Notes: generated by a model from the letters alone, not told the origin. Counted from the first letter of the stretch, positions 10,135-22,687 are shown. The stretch is DNA of 64,000 bases from Paragonimus skrjabini miyazakii (GCA_014338405.1 JTDE01000109.1:63338-127337); one strand, 5' to 3'. A program made the numbers and translations.

Positions 10135-11480
10135 TCAACGGGGACGATAACTTGGCAGCCATAAGAATAGCATGGACCTACGGCAGTACAACCAATCCAG
10201 AAAACTGGGAACTAAGTTGGCCAACCATGGAGCTTCCGGGTCACCGGATCTCAGTCGTTGGCACTACTGCTTTACCTGACAGGGTTCAGACCATCCACGA
10301 TTATCCTGAGCCTTCTTTCTCTAGGCATCTACTCAAATTTCACGACCTGTTATACTTTTATCTTCGAGTTATTCTTTTCTGTGCGCATATCATGCAGTCA
10401 TCGACCAATCTCCTTTATGCAGGCAGTCATGACTGTAGCATGCAAGCCGGCTGTTTCTACTCGGGTTGTCCGTTACACTTTCCGACCAACTGTGGGGCAA
10501 TGTGGAGACACCAGGGGACAGCGTTCTTCTGAAGTAGGGGTTCCAACAAGTCCTGCAAAAAGAAACAACAAGAAACAAACATGAGCCAAAGGCCCAGTAA
10601 GCTATGCACACGACTTACACAAACGATCACTAAAACGGCGCCGACAACACAGCAGCACGCTCCGTCACCAATTCAAATTCAACTAGTGCGCGCTCGCTGG
10701 TTTCGACCGCACGTTACAATGACCTTCCCCAATTCTGCGCGTGTAGCCTCCAAAGAGCTTGAAAAGGCAAGTTAGTTAGCTAGTTATTTAGTTAGTTAGC
10801 TCATCAGGGTCGTAATGCACAATTGTCGATTTTAACTGACGCGTCGGATACAACTATTAGCACCCTGTTAAACTAGTTTGTAGACAGTCAGTGGCAACCC
10901 ACAACATTCATCTCTAAACCGCTATCACCCACGAAGAACCGCTACAGTACACCTTGCGGAAAACTGCTTGCCATTAACCTTGCAATGCGTTTTTTTTCAG
11001 CATGTAGTTGTGGGTTGACAATTTGCGGTCTACAGTGACCACAAACCATTGATGTTCTCATTGAAATCTGACACTTGGATTATATCCCTCAGTTAACAAA
11101 AGATATACAGCGTGTATCAGGTATCCTCAGCCTTGAAGCAGAGGAACTTCCACGGTTATACCAGGTAGACTATTCTACGCCTACTTCTCTTTACTTGACT
11201 TCCATGACTGCTGCGTAAACAGGCGATTCAGAGATACAACTTCATCAACACAGCTGTCTCAGAATACAGTTTTTTTTATCTTAAGTCCCTCTGAAGGCAC
11301 CATCCTGTGTGATGTTTCGCAAAGCGTATTTAGGCCTGTAGTGTCTTTGCCGTTTCGTCGTCCAGTGTTCGATACACTGTATAACCCGTAGGCCTGTGGC
11401 ATACGTGCTTCAGTTAAGCTTGTCACTGAACGTTTTCTACTTCAAAGCAAGACCATTCGAGTGAGGTGAAAATTAGCTCC
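10135..11480 (+). pseudogene. Gypsy pol relic, plus strand: RT thumb, RNase H, integrase start
   Basis: The frame opening near 10,190 reads ENWELSWPTMELPGHRIS, then LPDRVQTIHDYPEPSFSRHL, the RT segment read as NPEK..LG...FLGH.IS..G..PLP.RV..I..FP.P. An RT-connection block follows near 10,690-10,760. RNase H begins with TDASD at 10,835-10,849, then DSQWQPTTFISKPLS, NRYSTPCGKLLAINLAM and SDHKPLMFSL. The catalytic Glu of the REL block is Lys here. Around 11,300-11,440 come ILCDVSQSVFRPVV, PFRRPVFDTLYNP and IRASVKLVTERF, the integrase zinc-binding region, with its histidines partly lost. Interrupted by stops and a T-run frameshift (10,990). It belongs to a family like element 1 but lies head to head with it. 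Confidence 0.78.
10768..10800. repeat. Short TTAG/TTAGCTAG-like tandem repeat
   Basis: Several imperfect TTAG units in a row inside the gypsy relic, just before its RNase H. Confidence 0.6.
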
Positions 11481-12559
11481 TCCAACTAATTACTAATTTA
11501 TACGCAAGGTGAACATGTTACCGCCAATAGTATTGGCTCCTCTTAGATGACCCCTGACCCCAATGTTTACCGAATACGTCTGTGGATCTTACAGTAACTC
11601 GCAACTTTTTATGAGTAAGAATATATGAGTGAAAACATTTGAGCACTTACTGTGTCCGTATTGTTTCTGTTCATTAATACCGGTAGGGTTGACAGTGAAT
11701 TAAATACGACGACTTTTTGCGTTTATCGGTTAAGTGGAGCGTCCCTCTGGGTTTTTTGTATCCTCACACAGGGCATGATAGCCGACTTTCTATGATAAAA
11801 AATAGATGCACGAACTATCATCCGACTACTACCGCTAACCCTTTGAACACTGAACTATGTACCATGTAGCTGGTTTGCCTATTCATCATATTACACGTTG
11901 CTTTAAAGTGAATATATAAATGACATTAACTTCTGGCTTCTAATGCTTCGTGAGGACATCAGATCGATAATATTGGCCTATTTAACTGTTGAATATGCAC
12001 CAACACAAAAGTGACTTCTGTTGTTCTGTTCTATCTGGGCCACGTCCGTGTGTGTTTGGGTCTCAATATGAATTGGCTGGTACAATTACTAATCGGTCTT
12101 GTGCACATGTGGGGGTGCCTCTGTCGAAATTTTAGACCTTTTCTGCCAACCTAAAGCGGTGGTTAGGCTTGTGTGCTGTTCTGATTCGGCGGCCTACTCT
12201 GACTAGGACTTCCAAGTTCAACCATGTCAGATCGGCCAAAAGTGAACAGGCAGACAAAAATCAACAAAGTTCATTGGCATGTATTTCGCACTACTGATTA
12301 CGTATAGGTGCACAGACAATGGGGCACGAATACACGAGTATACGGATGAATTCTGTTTATACTTGCGGCAATGCTGTCTTCCGCGTACAGAGGGGTGGGG
12401 TTAGAAAAGGTGCCCTGAAACAAAGACAACTTTGGTCGCCAAACGATTGATTGTGACCGCCGGCATTTTATCCTGTACGTTCGAAAAATACATACCAATC
12501 CTCAGAAGCTTGGTGCAGTTTACAGTACATCTGCTGTGCACAGAAATAAACAGAATGAA
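11481..12559. other. No recognisable gene
   Basis: The sequence lies between the integrase start of the gypsy relic and the 5' part of a LINE. It may hold decayed integrase sequence, but I could not follow the catalytic D,D-35-E core in any frame. Confidence 0.4.
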
Positions 12560-14545
12560 GTGTCAACGTCATATTCACTGCGTACCTGGGCTGAGTTGGC
12601 TTGCTACAATCAAAGGAGTCAGACCTTTGAGTCGTTGGCTACGTAAACAGGCCCCCCAAAAACCTTCATCTTGTCGCCTTAAAGTTCATGCCTTTGAGTC
12701 AGAGGATTTGGGTGGGGTGGGCTCCCCAAGAAAACACCATTTTCTCCTGTCCGGTAGGCCAGACTGTTGAGTTCGAGACCAAATCTAAAGTTCCACTTGT
12801 TAATCTGACATGCGCTTGAACACGTTGTCCGCAAGGAAATTAAGTTTGCGTCCGCTGCCCTGTCTTTTTAACACCCGACGGCAGGAACTTCTCACTGCAC
12901 AGATCACCATGGAACTAAGTTGCTACGGCATCAATATAGCAGCCTTAAGTGAGATAAGGCTTGCAGACCGAGGTAAGCCTCAAGAAGCAGCTGCTGAGTA
13001 AGCCCTTCACTGGATAGTTGACCCGGCATACAGTAATAGAGGATACGGTGTTTATTCCGCAATAGTTGACCTGATCGCACGACATCAGCCCTCAAATCCT
13101 GTCTGTGCGCCTGCGACTCGGTCGAGGTAAGTATGCCACATTTCTCAATGTACTTAATCCACCTGTGTCTCACCGATGGTACAAAGGACCAGCCTTATGA
13201 TCACCTGTCCTCCATAGTCCTCTTAGGTGGGTGACAGACCGTTAGCTTTGGGTGACTCGAATGCGCTAGTTGGCGTAGCTCAACAGCCTGGCCGGGAGAC
13301 CTCAGACACCACAGTATTGGTACAATCAACGGGAATGATTAACGTCTACTCCACCTGTGCACTACTCAGGAGTTCGTTATCACAAGTCTCCGAGTCCAGC
13401 TCGATTCAAACGCTGTCACAAGAGGAGCTCCCGCACAAATGAGTCGTTACCATTTGCCTGAATACGATTGCGTGACAGTTTGACATTCGCAAAGTGTGTA
13501 TCATATAGATGGTCTGCCGAGTTGAATGTGGCACAGACTACTGACTAACAAGAATCGAAATGTCTATTCATGTCTGCAAGACAGTTGTTTGCAGACTGTC
13601 CAGGTAACAGCAGAAACTGAACGTCAAACAATTGTAGAACTCAGAGGTGTAAACCACTTTTCGATAGGCAGCTGCCGTTCATCTGAAGGACAAGAAAAGG
13701 ATCATAGCAATAGCCATCAGGATTATTGGTATTTAGTGCCAGAAATGGCCTGGCCGAGCTGCTGCAGGACTAGGTTAGTCGCCGACAACACAAAGAGTTC
13801 TACGATGCACTAAAAGCTAGTTGGAGGTCGCGGTGGCATGACCATATGACATTGCGATGAATGCGGCTGTGATTGTGTTGACCGTCTCAGATTAGTAGAT
13901 CGTCGACCTACTTGAAATACACCTTCAATCAACAGACGGCGAATACGTTAGGCTCAAGTAAGTTGTGTCAGTTATTTCTACTTTTCCTTTCGTATCAACC
14001 AACGGCTGCCGTCGCCTGGTAGATCACTCGTTCTTATTTACAGAAACATGTATCATTGTGACCTTCTACCTTTCATTTTATTCAGCTTTGTTGGTGCGTT
14101 GTGTGGCCAATAGCTTGCTTGCTTTCCACTCGGAAATTGTGTTAGTTTGTGCTCCCTACCTCATCTAGGTGGTCATAATATGTACTTTTGTTTTGCACTG
14201 CTTACTTCCTTGTACTTTCAGTGTTTTTTCTTCAATTTGGATTCGGCCATGGGAGTCTATTTTCTGGGAGATACGGAATTCACCGTCGTACTGACCGACC
14301 GTCTGGCTAACCAACACTGGGCGACTGAACACAAGGGTTTCCGGCCATACGCCTGCTGGTCTTAGTCCTTGAGGTTTACACGTAATACCCTGTTTGTGAG
14401 CAGAGCCATACATGGTACAATGCAAGCCACTTGTGGTGACGGTTATGAGCAGGCGTCCTTTGGCTTCAGTCGTAATGACAGACTAGTCCGAAAAGGATGC
14501 CGCCAAATGTGCCAACATCATACTTTCGCGTTCCAAAACTCATAG
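12560..14545 (+). pseudogene. LINE copy C: endonuclease and 3' end, RT deleted
   Basis: An untranslated 5' part (about 12,560-12,800) precedes the APE-type endonuclease. The frame at 12,810-12,998 includes YGINIAALSEIRLAD, with the catalytic Glu of the LSE-x-R motif at about 12,951. Later blocks are GYGVYSAIVDLIARHQP (13,040-13,090) and PLALGDSNALVG (about 13,242-13,274), the equivalent of the LGDFNA-x-VG motif. The linker then gives KEFYDALKA at 13,788-13,815. Within about 20 bases the sequence jumps to the C-terminal zinc-finger region (CDECGCDC, 13,856-13,880) and the family 3' untranslated region, ending near 14,540. All of the RT between these points is missing. Frameshifts and stops are present throughout. 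Confidence 0.78.
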
Positions 14546-16560
14546 CTATATCATTGCATTCACGCTGGCCAGCCCTGGCTTTCTGTTCCGATTCACTTGT
14601 GCACATGTTTTGAGCTGTCTCGCTCCCTTTCCAAAATTACGTTTTGAGCTAGAGACGACAACTTTCATAGGCAGTTCGACAGTAATCCCTATGTTTAATT
14701 CTCACTCTTACTTATCGGAATAGGCCCAGTCAATAATACGGACTGAATGTTTCAATCACCTACAGACTTCGATAACCGTTGACAACGCATTGCAACCTTT
14801 TTTGTTTGTTTGTTAATAATGTTTAATTGGAGTTTCTTCAACTACCACAGTCGTAACTTGTCAAGAAAGTGCATTATGGATAGCTGTGATAATGGCTACC
14901 GATGGTCAGACCCAACTACGGACAGACTTTATGATTCTTAATTGTTCGCTGTGCCATTGCTGAAATTTTAATCAACTAACTTTTGACCCATGGCCTCCAT
15001 AGTTTTCTGACTACAGGTGTTGATTGACAGCTGTTGACAGCTGTGTTCTCCTGAAACAGGATTTCTAGTACATCACTTGGAGGCATATCTCTTAACGCAA
15101 CTTGCGCACTTAGTGTCCGACGGCATGTTATCAGAACGTTGGTGATAACAGCTATAGCCATAAAAAAAGATAAGAACACTAAAATACTTGAGCTAGTTCT
15201 TAGGTTTTGAATAAAAGATTGCAGATGGCAAACACTTTGTACATGTGGACCAGACATGACAAATGCATGTCCTCAGCTTTCGGCTCGTTACCGTAATAAT
15301 ACACATGTGAAATCGCATTTCTGTATCGCTCGTCTAGGCGACTTGCTGTAAATTTGACCGCTGTATCGGAAAACAACGAGAGTCTGAATGAACTTAAGCA
15401 CTATGAACCTATCAAAACCACTACACATTTTGTATAGGGAAACACGGGTACTTACGTTGAAGTTTACTAATGGACAAAAATCACATTACCTTATGATTGT
15501 TCTTTTCGTTCAACTTAAACAATCTGGTTGTTAAACTTCAACACACGTTCAAGTAGCTTCTTTCAACTCCACCTTCTGCAAACAGCTTTGAGGGTGTGAT
15601 GCATTACCGCTTTGATTGGTTAGATTCGATCGTCCACATTTCCGCCTGCAATCAGTTTGTGCGTAGGCTCTGGCTGACTGGAAGTCCTCCAGTCACAAGA
15701 CCGTTTGAATCCAGTTTCAGCGTACGGCTGTTCGTTGACAAATACCCAACATTCTTTGGCTTATTGGCTATTATCCATGATCCATACGCTTTTCACTAAC
15801 CCATTGGGACATCTCCTACACAGTTGCACAACAGTAGAGTAGTGTAGTCAATGAGCAGCTACACAGGGTCATCCAACACATGGTCTTGATGAGGTTTTTA
15901 ATGTGCTACTGTTTTGTCGAGTTCTTGCATCCAAAAGTACTGTGTATCTGTTCGTGGCATGATTTGCGGATAGGCAGCCGCGCCCTTCCGCTCTTGGTAT
16001 ATGATGCTTACCATTTCTGTTGATTCTGCGCAACATCAGAGTCGATCGATAGCGTGCAATCGAGAGGACAATGTTTCATTCTCAAAAGCAAGCGATGGAT
16101 TGGTGTTGATAGTGCCAATGGTCATCGTCAAATAACTTGAATTGCGCTAGTGAATCCTTTCGTTTATGTGCCGGAGGTTAGATAGGGCAGCAAAAAATAT
16201 GGTTGACTGCGGTATTAAATTCGAAAGTAGTGAATGAGATAGATGCATTAAACCCAAGATGTGATCCCTCGTGGAGGCATGAACTGCGCTGAATAATGCG
16301 TGGTGTCGACGAAACAAAAAACTTACTACACATTACACCCTGCAAGAACAAAATCAAAATAAGGTCAATATGTAAAATGATTAGCAAAATAAACGCGATT
16401 CATCAGTTAAGGCGAGTTAACTTACTGCGTGACGCCCATTGGACAATTGAACGGTTTAGTGTGGCCGATAGGAAACGGGAGGTGGCCATAGAGGTTGACA
16501 AAACCGTCCATTTATCCCTTTCGCAACCAATAAGAAAACCCCATTGATTCAGCGAAACGA
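14546..16560. other. No recognisable gene
   Basis: AT-rich with only short frames. The longest (14,976-15,257 minus, 15,596-15,799 plus) show no motif I can name. No repeat of the window's other families was seen. Confidence 0.4.
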
Positions 16561-16563
16561 TAC

Positions 16564-17516
16564 TAATCAGAAAGTCTCGCGAAAATTCCCATTGAATCAT
16601 AGAAGAGTAGACGTGACGAACAATTGTTTTCGATAATTCATCATCAGATCAATACAATTATATAGATTAAGCAAAATTAAAAAACTGTGTACACAATACA
16701 AAGAGGTNNNNNNNNNNNNNNNNNNNNNNNNNNNNNNNNNNNNNNNNNNNNNNNNNNNNNNNNNNNNNNNNNNNNNNNNNNNNNNNNNNNNNNNNNNNNN
16801 NNNNNNNAGAATACATTTTTACTTATTACGCGAAAATTCCCATTGAATCATAGGAGAGTAGACGTGACGAACAATTGTTTTCGATAACTCATCATCAGGT
16901 CAATATAAGTATACAGATTCAGCAAAATCAAAAACAGTGTGTAAACAAGACAAAGAGGTTTAGCAGAATGTCATTGGATCAAGCAGAACGTTACAAAATA
17001 TCCAGGCCTCCATAGGTCAGTCATTTAGCGAGCAAATCACCAGTGTTAACGATGGGTGGTTTGGAGTTCCACCCGTCATTACGTCACAAAGTTATCGGTG
17101 GGAGTTTGGGTGAGCATACCGACTGATGGCGTGACCTTTGGCCACGGCATTCGATTACGCAATCCGATTTTGTGTTCACACAAAAAATTCGTGCAAGCCC
17201 TGCAGTTGTTGTGGCCAAAGTTCACACCATCAGTCTGTATGCTCACCCAAGCTCCAACCGATAACTTTGTGACGTAATGACGGGTGGAACTCCAAACCAC
17301 CCATCGTTAACACTGGTGATTTGCTCGCTAAATGACTGACCTATGGAGGCCTGGATATTTTTTAACGTTCTGCTTGATCCAATGACATTCTGCTAAACCT
17401 TTGTCTTGTTTACACACTGTTTTTGATTATGCTGAATCTATATAATTGTATTGATCTGATGATGAATTATCGAAAACAATTGTTCGTCACGTCTACTCTT
17501 CAATAATCAGAAAGTC
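16564..17516. mobile_element. Foldback (long inverted repeat) DNA element with candidate target duplication
   Basis: The two arms, 16,855-17,146 and 17,211-17,499, are near-perfect reverse complements separated by about 64 bases. The same 13 bases, TAATCAGAAAGTC, stand just outside at 16,564-16,576 and 17,504-17,516, as expected for a target-site duplication. A second copy of the left terminus (16,573-16,707) precedes a 100-N gap. No transposase frame is present. The mirrored short frames on the two strands at 17,056-17,300 are simply the palindrome read twice. It fits a non-autonomous foldback or MITE-like DNA element mobilised in trans; the superfamily is not known. Confidence 0.8.
16708..16807. 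other. Assembly gap, 100 N
   Basis: A run of exactly 100 N, the customary placeholder for a gap of unknown length. The sequence just before and just after the gap is a diverged copy of the same foldback terminus. Confidence 0.99.
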
Positions 17517-20300
17517 ACAATCAATGAGGGAACCGCTGACGAAGTTGGATGAATTAAAGTAATTCTCGCGACATGATGGAAACTGTCCATTAGTAAGGAG
17601 ACTATCGTGTTGATCAGCCGGACATAACAATATAACAGTACGGGTTGGAATGTAGAATGAAAAAAGCAGAAGACAAGTTGAATCGAAAAGTATGAACAAC
17701 AACATGGGACTGACTACAATTTGAAGCCGGACAACCACTGAAGTCAAAAAGTGAACGAATCGAAATCACAAAAGCCCAAAACATTTTAGTAAATTAACAT
17801 GCCAAAATATGATCCCGACAGACCACAACAACTCAACAGCTCTTGCTTATTTTTGTCCGAACGTATTTGACAGCGACACACAAAAAAAGATTAGTATATC
17901 GATCTTAATTTATCATCTAAGCACGTTAATCAACGTAGCATCAGGCGTGTTATAGTGGTATAATAAACCAACTGATAGAAGTGACCAGAATTATACCATC
18001 AAAGAAGAGCTGTGACGGTAACGGACAGGTGAAAAAGAAATGCGTACCGATAAAACAGATGTGTCGATCAAAAATAAAACAACTCACTGACAAGTCGAGA
18101 TCTGTTATGTTGAATGATTCATCACAGACAAAAGAAGGACAGCATCAGAGGGTAGTTTTGGACGACGTCGGATAAATGACGAACGCTTAGAGTTGGCAAG
18201 TCGGTAGATACGAGGAACCAAACAATCTCATAGCGCAATTAATTCACCAGCCATGCTGAGGATTCAGAAATTTCCCACTTTGGCTCAGTCATCCAATCAT
18301 TCTTTTGCATCGTATAAATTCCACCAAACGATGCAGAAGATTGACTGTTAAGAAAGAATTTTCCAAGCAGCCAGCGCCGCTGTTAAACAATGAAGTTTTA
18401 ACACTAATAAGTAGGTTGATAAACCCGGTAATTCAGAAAATGTTTGTTGTCCGTTGATGTCTTGATAGATTATTACCGCCTATTATATGTTAGGATACAA
18501 TGGATGATACTAAACTCAGTGCATTATCGACAAGTTAGCTAACTTAGCAGAATATAGTAGTCATACGTAATAAATTCATAAATAGTGGCAAAAGTACAGG
18601 CTCTCAGTAAAACTGTACGACAAACTCAAAATATACGAGCTGACTTAAAATTTTGATAACAGAACTCTTTGCATACGTTGATAGTGGGTTAAAACATGTT
18701 AAAGAATTACCGATACGTCACTCTGGTGGAAGCCTATCTCGAATAAACGCACAAGCATGTCTTAGAATGTGGCAACTTACAGAATGAGTCATTTTGTGTG
18801 CCAGTAGTGGGCTGTTCATGTCAGCTTGACTGACTGCGATCGATCGGCCGCATTTTGTATCCATGTTTCCTCTTTGACTTGCGAAATTCTAGACGAGCTT
18901 TTTGATAAATGGCCTTTCTTGCTAGGTTATACCGTCTGTGGGATGCTGGGCAGAAAAGGACTGAATGGAACAGCAGACTGAATAGATGAATCCACGGTTC
19001 GCTGCCTGTGACATCGCTTGTTGTAGCGCAAACAAAAAATCGAATGTAACAGTGCATCGCGGGGTACTCAAGTCGAATGTAGCCAGAATGATCAGATTAA
19101 CATATAGAAACAACACCTAAGAGAACAAACCAATAGGAACCACTGTGGATGGTGGATTGGAACAGCCGGGCTAACAAATTAAAGCAGTTTAATTTGAATT
19201 CATCTTCCATATTTAGGCAGGCTTCATAAGCAGATTGTTTTAATCAGAATTGAGCTATACAAAATGAACTACATAAAGTAACGTATACGAGTTGCGAAAC
19301 ATTATTAGGCACAACAACACAAAACGTATATTGTTGAGTCGTACGTATGAATTGCACAGGATATTGGATTAGTAAAACAGTTGCGTAACAAAAGAAGTCA
19401 AGCATGTCAGTCATGCTCATCGCATCCGGCGCACCTTGAATGAGCGTGCGGATATTTGTAATTCCGTGGTGGTCTAGATTCCAAACGTTCAGACCTTCTG
19501 ATCGACGTTTCTTTAGGTGTTTCGTTTACTTCAGGAATAGTCTATACTTCAGTAATGTCACTTGCTTCAAATGCACCAGGATTATCAATGAAGTAATCAT
19601 TAGAATTCATGATAAAAAGGGTCTCTGGTAACAGGCTGGCCTCTAGAACTGAACTCAACCTGGTCAACATGTCTCCGATGGCAGGAAAGGTCTTCCAGGT
19701 CAAGAATAGTAGCCATACGATTTTCGTGAGAAGAAAGAACTGTCCCATTAGCAGGATGTAAATTGTAGCCCTTGAAAAATATAACCTCAGCTGCTTTCGT
19801 ACAGTCAAAATTTGTACACAGAGAACAAGATTTGGCCGAAAGTCTACCTGACCATGGAAGCTGTAATCAGATTAGTCACATTCATAACTTACTTCGACCA
19901 ACAGCTAACATAGCCTAGTTATTACCATAATTTGTTCCCACCAACATGCTTAACGTTCAGAGAACGTGAACATCAAACCTGATTGGTCTCAAATGTAGCG
20001 TTCAGTGAAACACTTCGGCTGGTCGAATTTGGAAGAAAAAACGCTTTGAACTTGAGTCTTGCACACTTATCAATGCTTATGTACCCTGCCATGACTTTGA
20101 ATCATAGTGCCCATGCCTGTAAAATAACCATAAGTGTCACCGCTTCTCACTCACCCATAGGCTGTTGTAAGTTTAGTCAGACCGTTCTATTTGTTTTGAG
20201 TTGAAATTTCTTAAAATTTGATTTTGACTGCGGTAAAGATTAGGGAGGTCATACTAATTAAACCGTTTTGATTAGTTGTTGGGTCACAAAAGATGTAGAA
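17517..20300. other. No recognisable gene
   Basis: AT-rich sequence with scattered short frames, none with a motif. The frame at 19,542-19,808 minus is hydrophobic but unassigned. Confidence 0.4.
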
Positions 20301-20318
20301 GCAACCTAACTACTGGCC

Positions 20319-20783
20319 ATGAAACTAACTACGTTGCAACGCACCTACCCAGCGGCCCAACTACGCATCTTGCTAAGCACTAGAGGCTTGTCTCCTCATA
20401 GCGGCGGTACACACTCAACCGATCAGTCTGTCTCCCACGTAATCTACCAGTTCAATTGCAGTTGCAATGACGTCTACATAGGCGGGACAGATCGGCGTTT
20501 GCATCAACGTATGGCCGGGCACATTCCTAACTGGTTATCAACGGCAATCTCAAAAAACGACCTATTGACGGTAACAAGCTCGAAGGCCCCAGCTTCATCG
20601 ATCGCCAAACACACTTTAGCAACCGGTCACATAGTTGAACCTGTTAAATCGTTCAAGATATTGTTACATAATCGCAACCCGAAACTGTTAGCGATTAGCG
20701 AGGCAATGCTCATCAAACAACATCGGCCAGTTTTGTGTGCACAGAAGGCGCTGACGCAATCAATCTCATTGCCGTGGAATTGA
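20319..20783 (+). CDS. Penelope-like element GIY-YIG endonuclease domain (5'-truncated)
   Basis: The frame is open for 154 codons and carries the C-terminal endonuclease of a Penelope-like retroelement. The GIY-YIG pair appears as VIY (residues 41-43) and YIG (53-55). C47 and C49 are consistent with the cysteine motif typical of these enzymes. R60 and R64 follow on the RRLHQR helix, then H68. SSIAKHTLATGH (93-104) is the usual sAiaeH...tgH block. E129, in AISEAMLI, is the metal-binding glutamate. The domain ends in SLPW (150-153), a typical terminus. A stop lies 12-15 bases upstream of the ATG, and no reverse transcriptase was seen upstream, so the element is 5'-truncated. In intact elements this nuclease nicks the target. 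Absence of stops suggests a fairly recent copy. Transcription is not shown. Confidence 0.82.
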   Translation: MKLTTLQRTYPAAQLRILLSTRGLSPHSGGTHSTDQSVSHVIYQFNCSCNDVYIGGTDRRLHQRMAGHIPNWLSTAISKNDLLTVTSSKAPASSIAKHTLATGHIVEPVKSFKILLHNRNPKLLAISEAMLIKQHRPVLCAQKALTQSISLPWN

Positions 20784-22177
20784 TTGAACTATTAGAACGT
20801 GAAAGGTCTGAACTATGTGGTTGGTTCGTTCAATTGTTGTTGCTATACGCAGTTTGTATAAAAATTGCTAGTTTTACGTTAATTTAGCTCAGGATTCGCT
20901 CAGCTGTGACCATTATCCTCGCTTGTTAAGAAATCTCCAATGACCGGTGTGAGGGGGCGTACCGTTAACTCTTTAAAGCATGCAAGAATCGCCTAGGTTA
21001 TGCTACACAACGGTCAATTTATTTATCTCCACATTTGTCCGAAACATTGCAAAAGTTCAAAATAGTTCAACAGATGTGCCACAAAGTGGTTTCTACAATG
21101 TACTACCTTCACTCAAATGGGTATCTGTGATAGTAAAGTATGTAAGTTGTACACTAAAATGTCACTATGTTCAATCCATACTGGAGGTATTCCCGTCAAA
21201 AGTTAACGTTGTTCAGTTCTTGATCACTGGTTTTTAAATGATGACTAGCGTTCTGAACAGCTCTTACCATTCGTAATCCGTCGTTTTAGATAAACCAACA
21301 TTTTTTCATGGACTCTTAGTTTAGACTTCAAGCCGACTTACAAAATTGACCAATTGGGATACCCCAACATCCAGACAGCTATTCAGGTAAACTTGTGGTG
21401 ACCACTGATTCCAGCGTGTCCGCATCTTATACGGACTCCAGTATACACTTTGTCAGTCAAAACACTTCGAGTGTTCAACTCCCGATACAAGTCGACTGTA
21501 GTACGCGTGCGCTGTCGTCCTTCATTAACATACCGTATAGCCACTGCTAAATTAAATAAGAGAATAGAAAAACGTCAAAAATACGGTGACTACAGATCGG
21601 TTAACAGTTGGTGGCGATTTAAAACCATCAAGAAAATCTGATTTACGACGAAAACCTTTTAAACCCCGTTTCTTTTTGACAACAAATCACATCGGTTGCT
21701 TTCAAAATAGAAAAAAATTGAGATAAAATGCAAATAATGAACTTAAGTTCAAACAAGTTAACTGTCAACTGAAGTAATGCTTCAAACTCATAACTGAAGA
21801 TTCGTGTGTTCACTCATTCACATTAACAAGTACCATCAGCGTGTTGAATCACTGAGAGGAAAACTGTTAAAGTAACGCTTATTAATTTAATGAGATATTT
21901 TTGTAAACCTAAATAGTGTGCATCAGGTAGATACTATAATCAAGCCTCAGACGTTTTCACCCAACTTTCAAAGCCAAACGCCTTCTTTTTAACGTAACTT
22001 GTGAAACTACCCTTCCAGTGTCGTTCGGTTCTACTCTCGGGGGTTGCTTTTTTTGCATGTGATGATCCTTTCAACCCGGCGGACTTGAAGTTGTCTATGT
22101 ATTTCCATTTTTATCAATAAACCTTTTGCTTCAATTATACCTATACTTTTGCACCTGTTTATTGTTATGACAGGGTT
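20784..22177. other. No recognisable gene
   Basis: The first few hundred bases probably include the 3' tail of the Penelope-like element. The rest has no motif I recognise. Confidence 0.4.
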
Positions 22178-22687
22178 CTATACCTTTTTCCGTACTGCTT
22201 TCTCTTTTAGACAAGAGAATGTATCTTTCGTGTAAAAGCCTTTCGTTTTAGTGCAGTAGAATTTCTCCATTGTATTTTCAGACTATGGAAGTGGCTTATG
22301 ATTGATCTAGTGGACTCATATTTTGCGGCCTTTTTGATTGCGACTGCTCGCATTGGCTGCTGCGCTTAGACAATGTCCGAGGGAACATTCGAGTTGTGAA
22401 GGCCATCATGTGGTCCAGTCGGGGTACAGAGTCCAGCCTAGAGGGGGCAGAGAGCACAAGCCAATGATTGAATCACATGACGGCCTTCACAACTCAAGTG
22501 TTCCCTCGGACATTGTCCAAGCGCAGCAGCCAATGCGAGCAGTCGCAATCAAAAAGGCCGCAATCATAAGCCACTTCCATAGTCTGAAAATACAATGGAG
22601 AAATTCTACTGCACTAAAACGAAAGGCTTTTACACGAAAGATACATTCTTATGCCTAAAAGAGAAACCAATATGGAAAAAGGTATAG
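22178..22687. mobile_element. 510-bp foldback element
   Basis: The left arm, 22,178-22,412, and right arm, 22,473-22,687, are reverse complements at over 90% by eye. They begin and end with CTATACCTTTTTCC and its complement, and surround a spacer of about 60 bases. The left arm has a 22-base insertion at about 22,304-22,325 that the right arm lacks. Arms include mirrored CATTGGCTGCTGCGCTT-type blocks. There is no coding potential beyond the mirrored shadow. It is a MITE or foldback element unrelated in sequence to the one at 16.6-17.5 kb. Confidence 0.82.

Noticed and set aside
17056..17300. Two 73-codon frames on opposite strands encoding nearly the same peptide
   Set aside because: They are the two strands of one palindrome in the foldback element, not genes.
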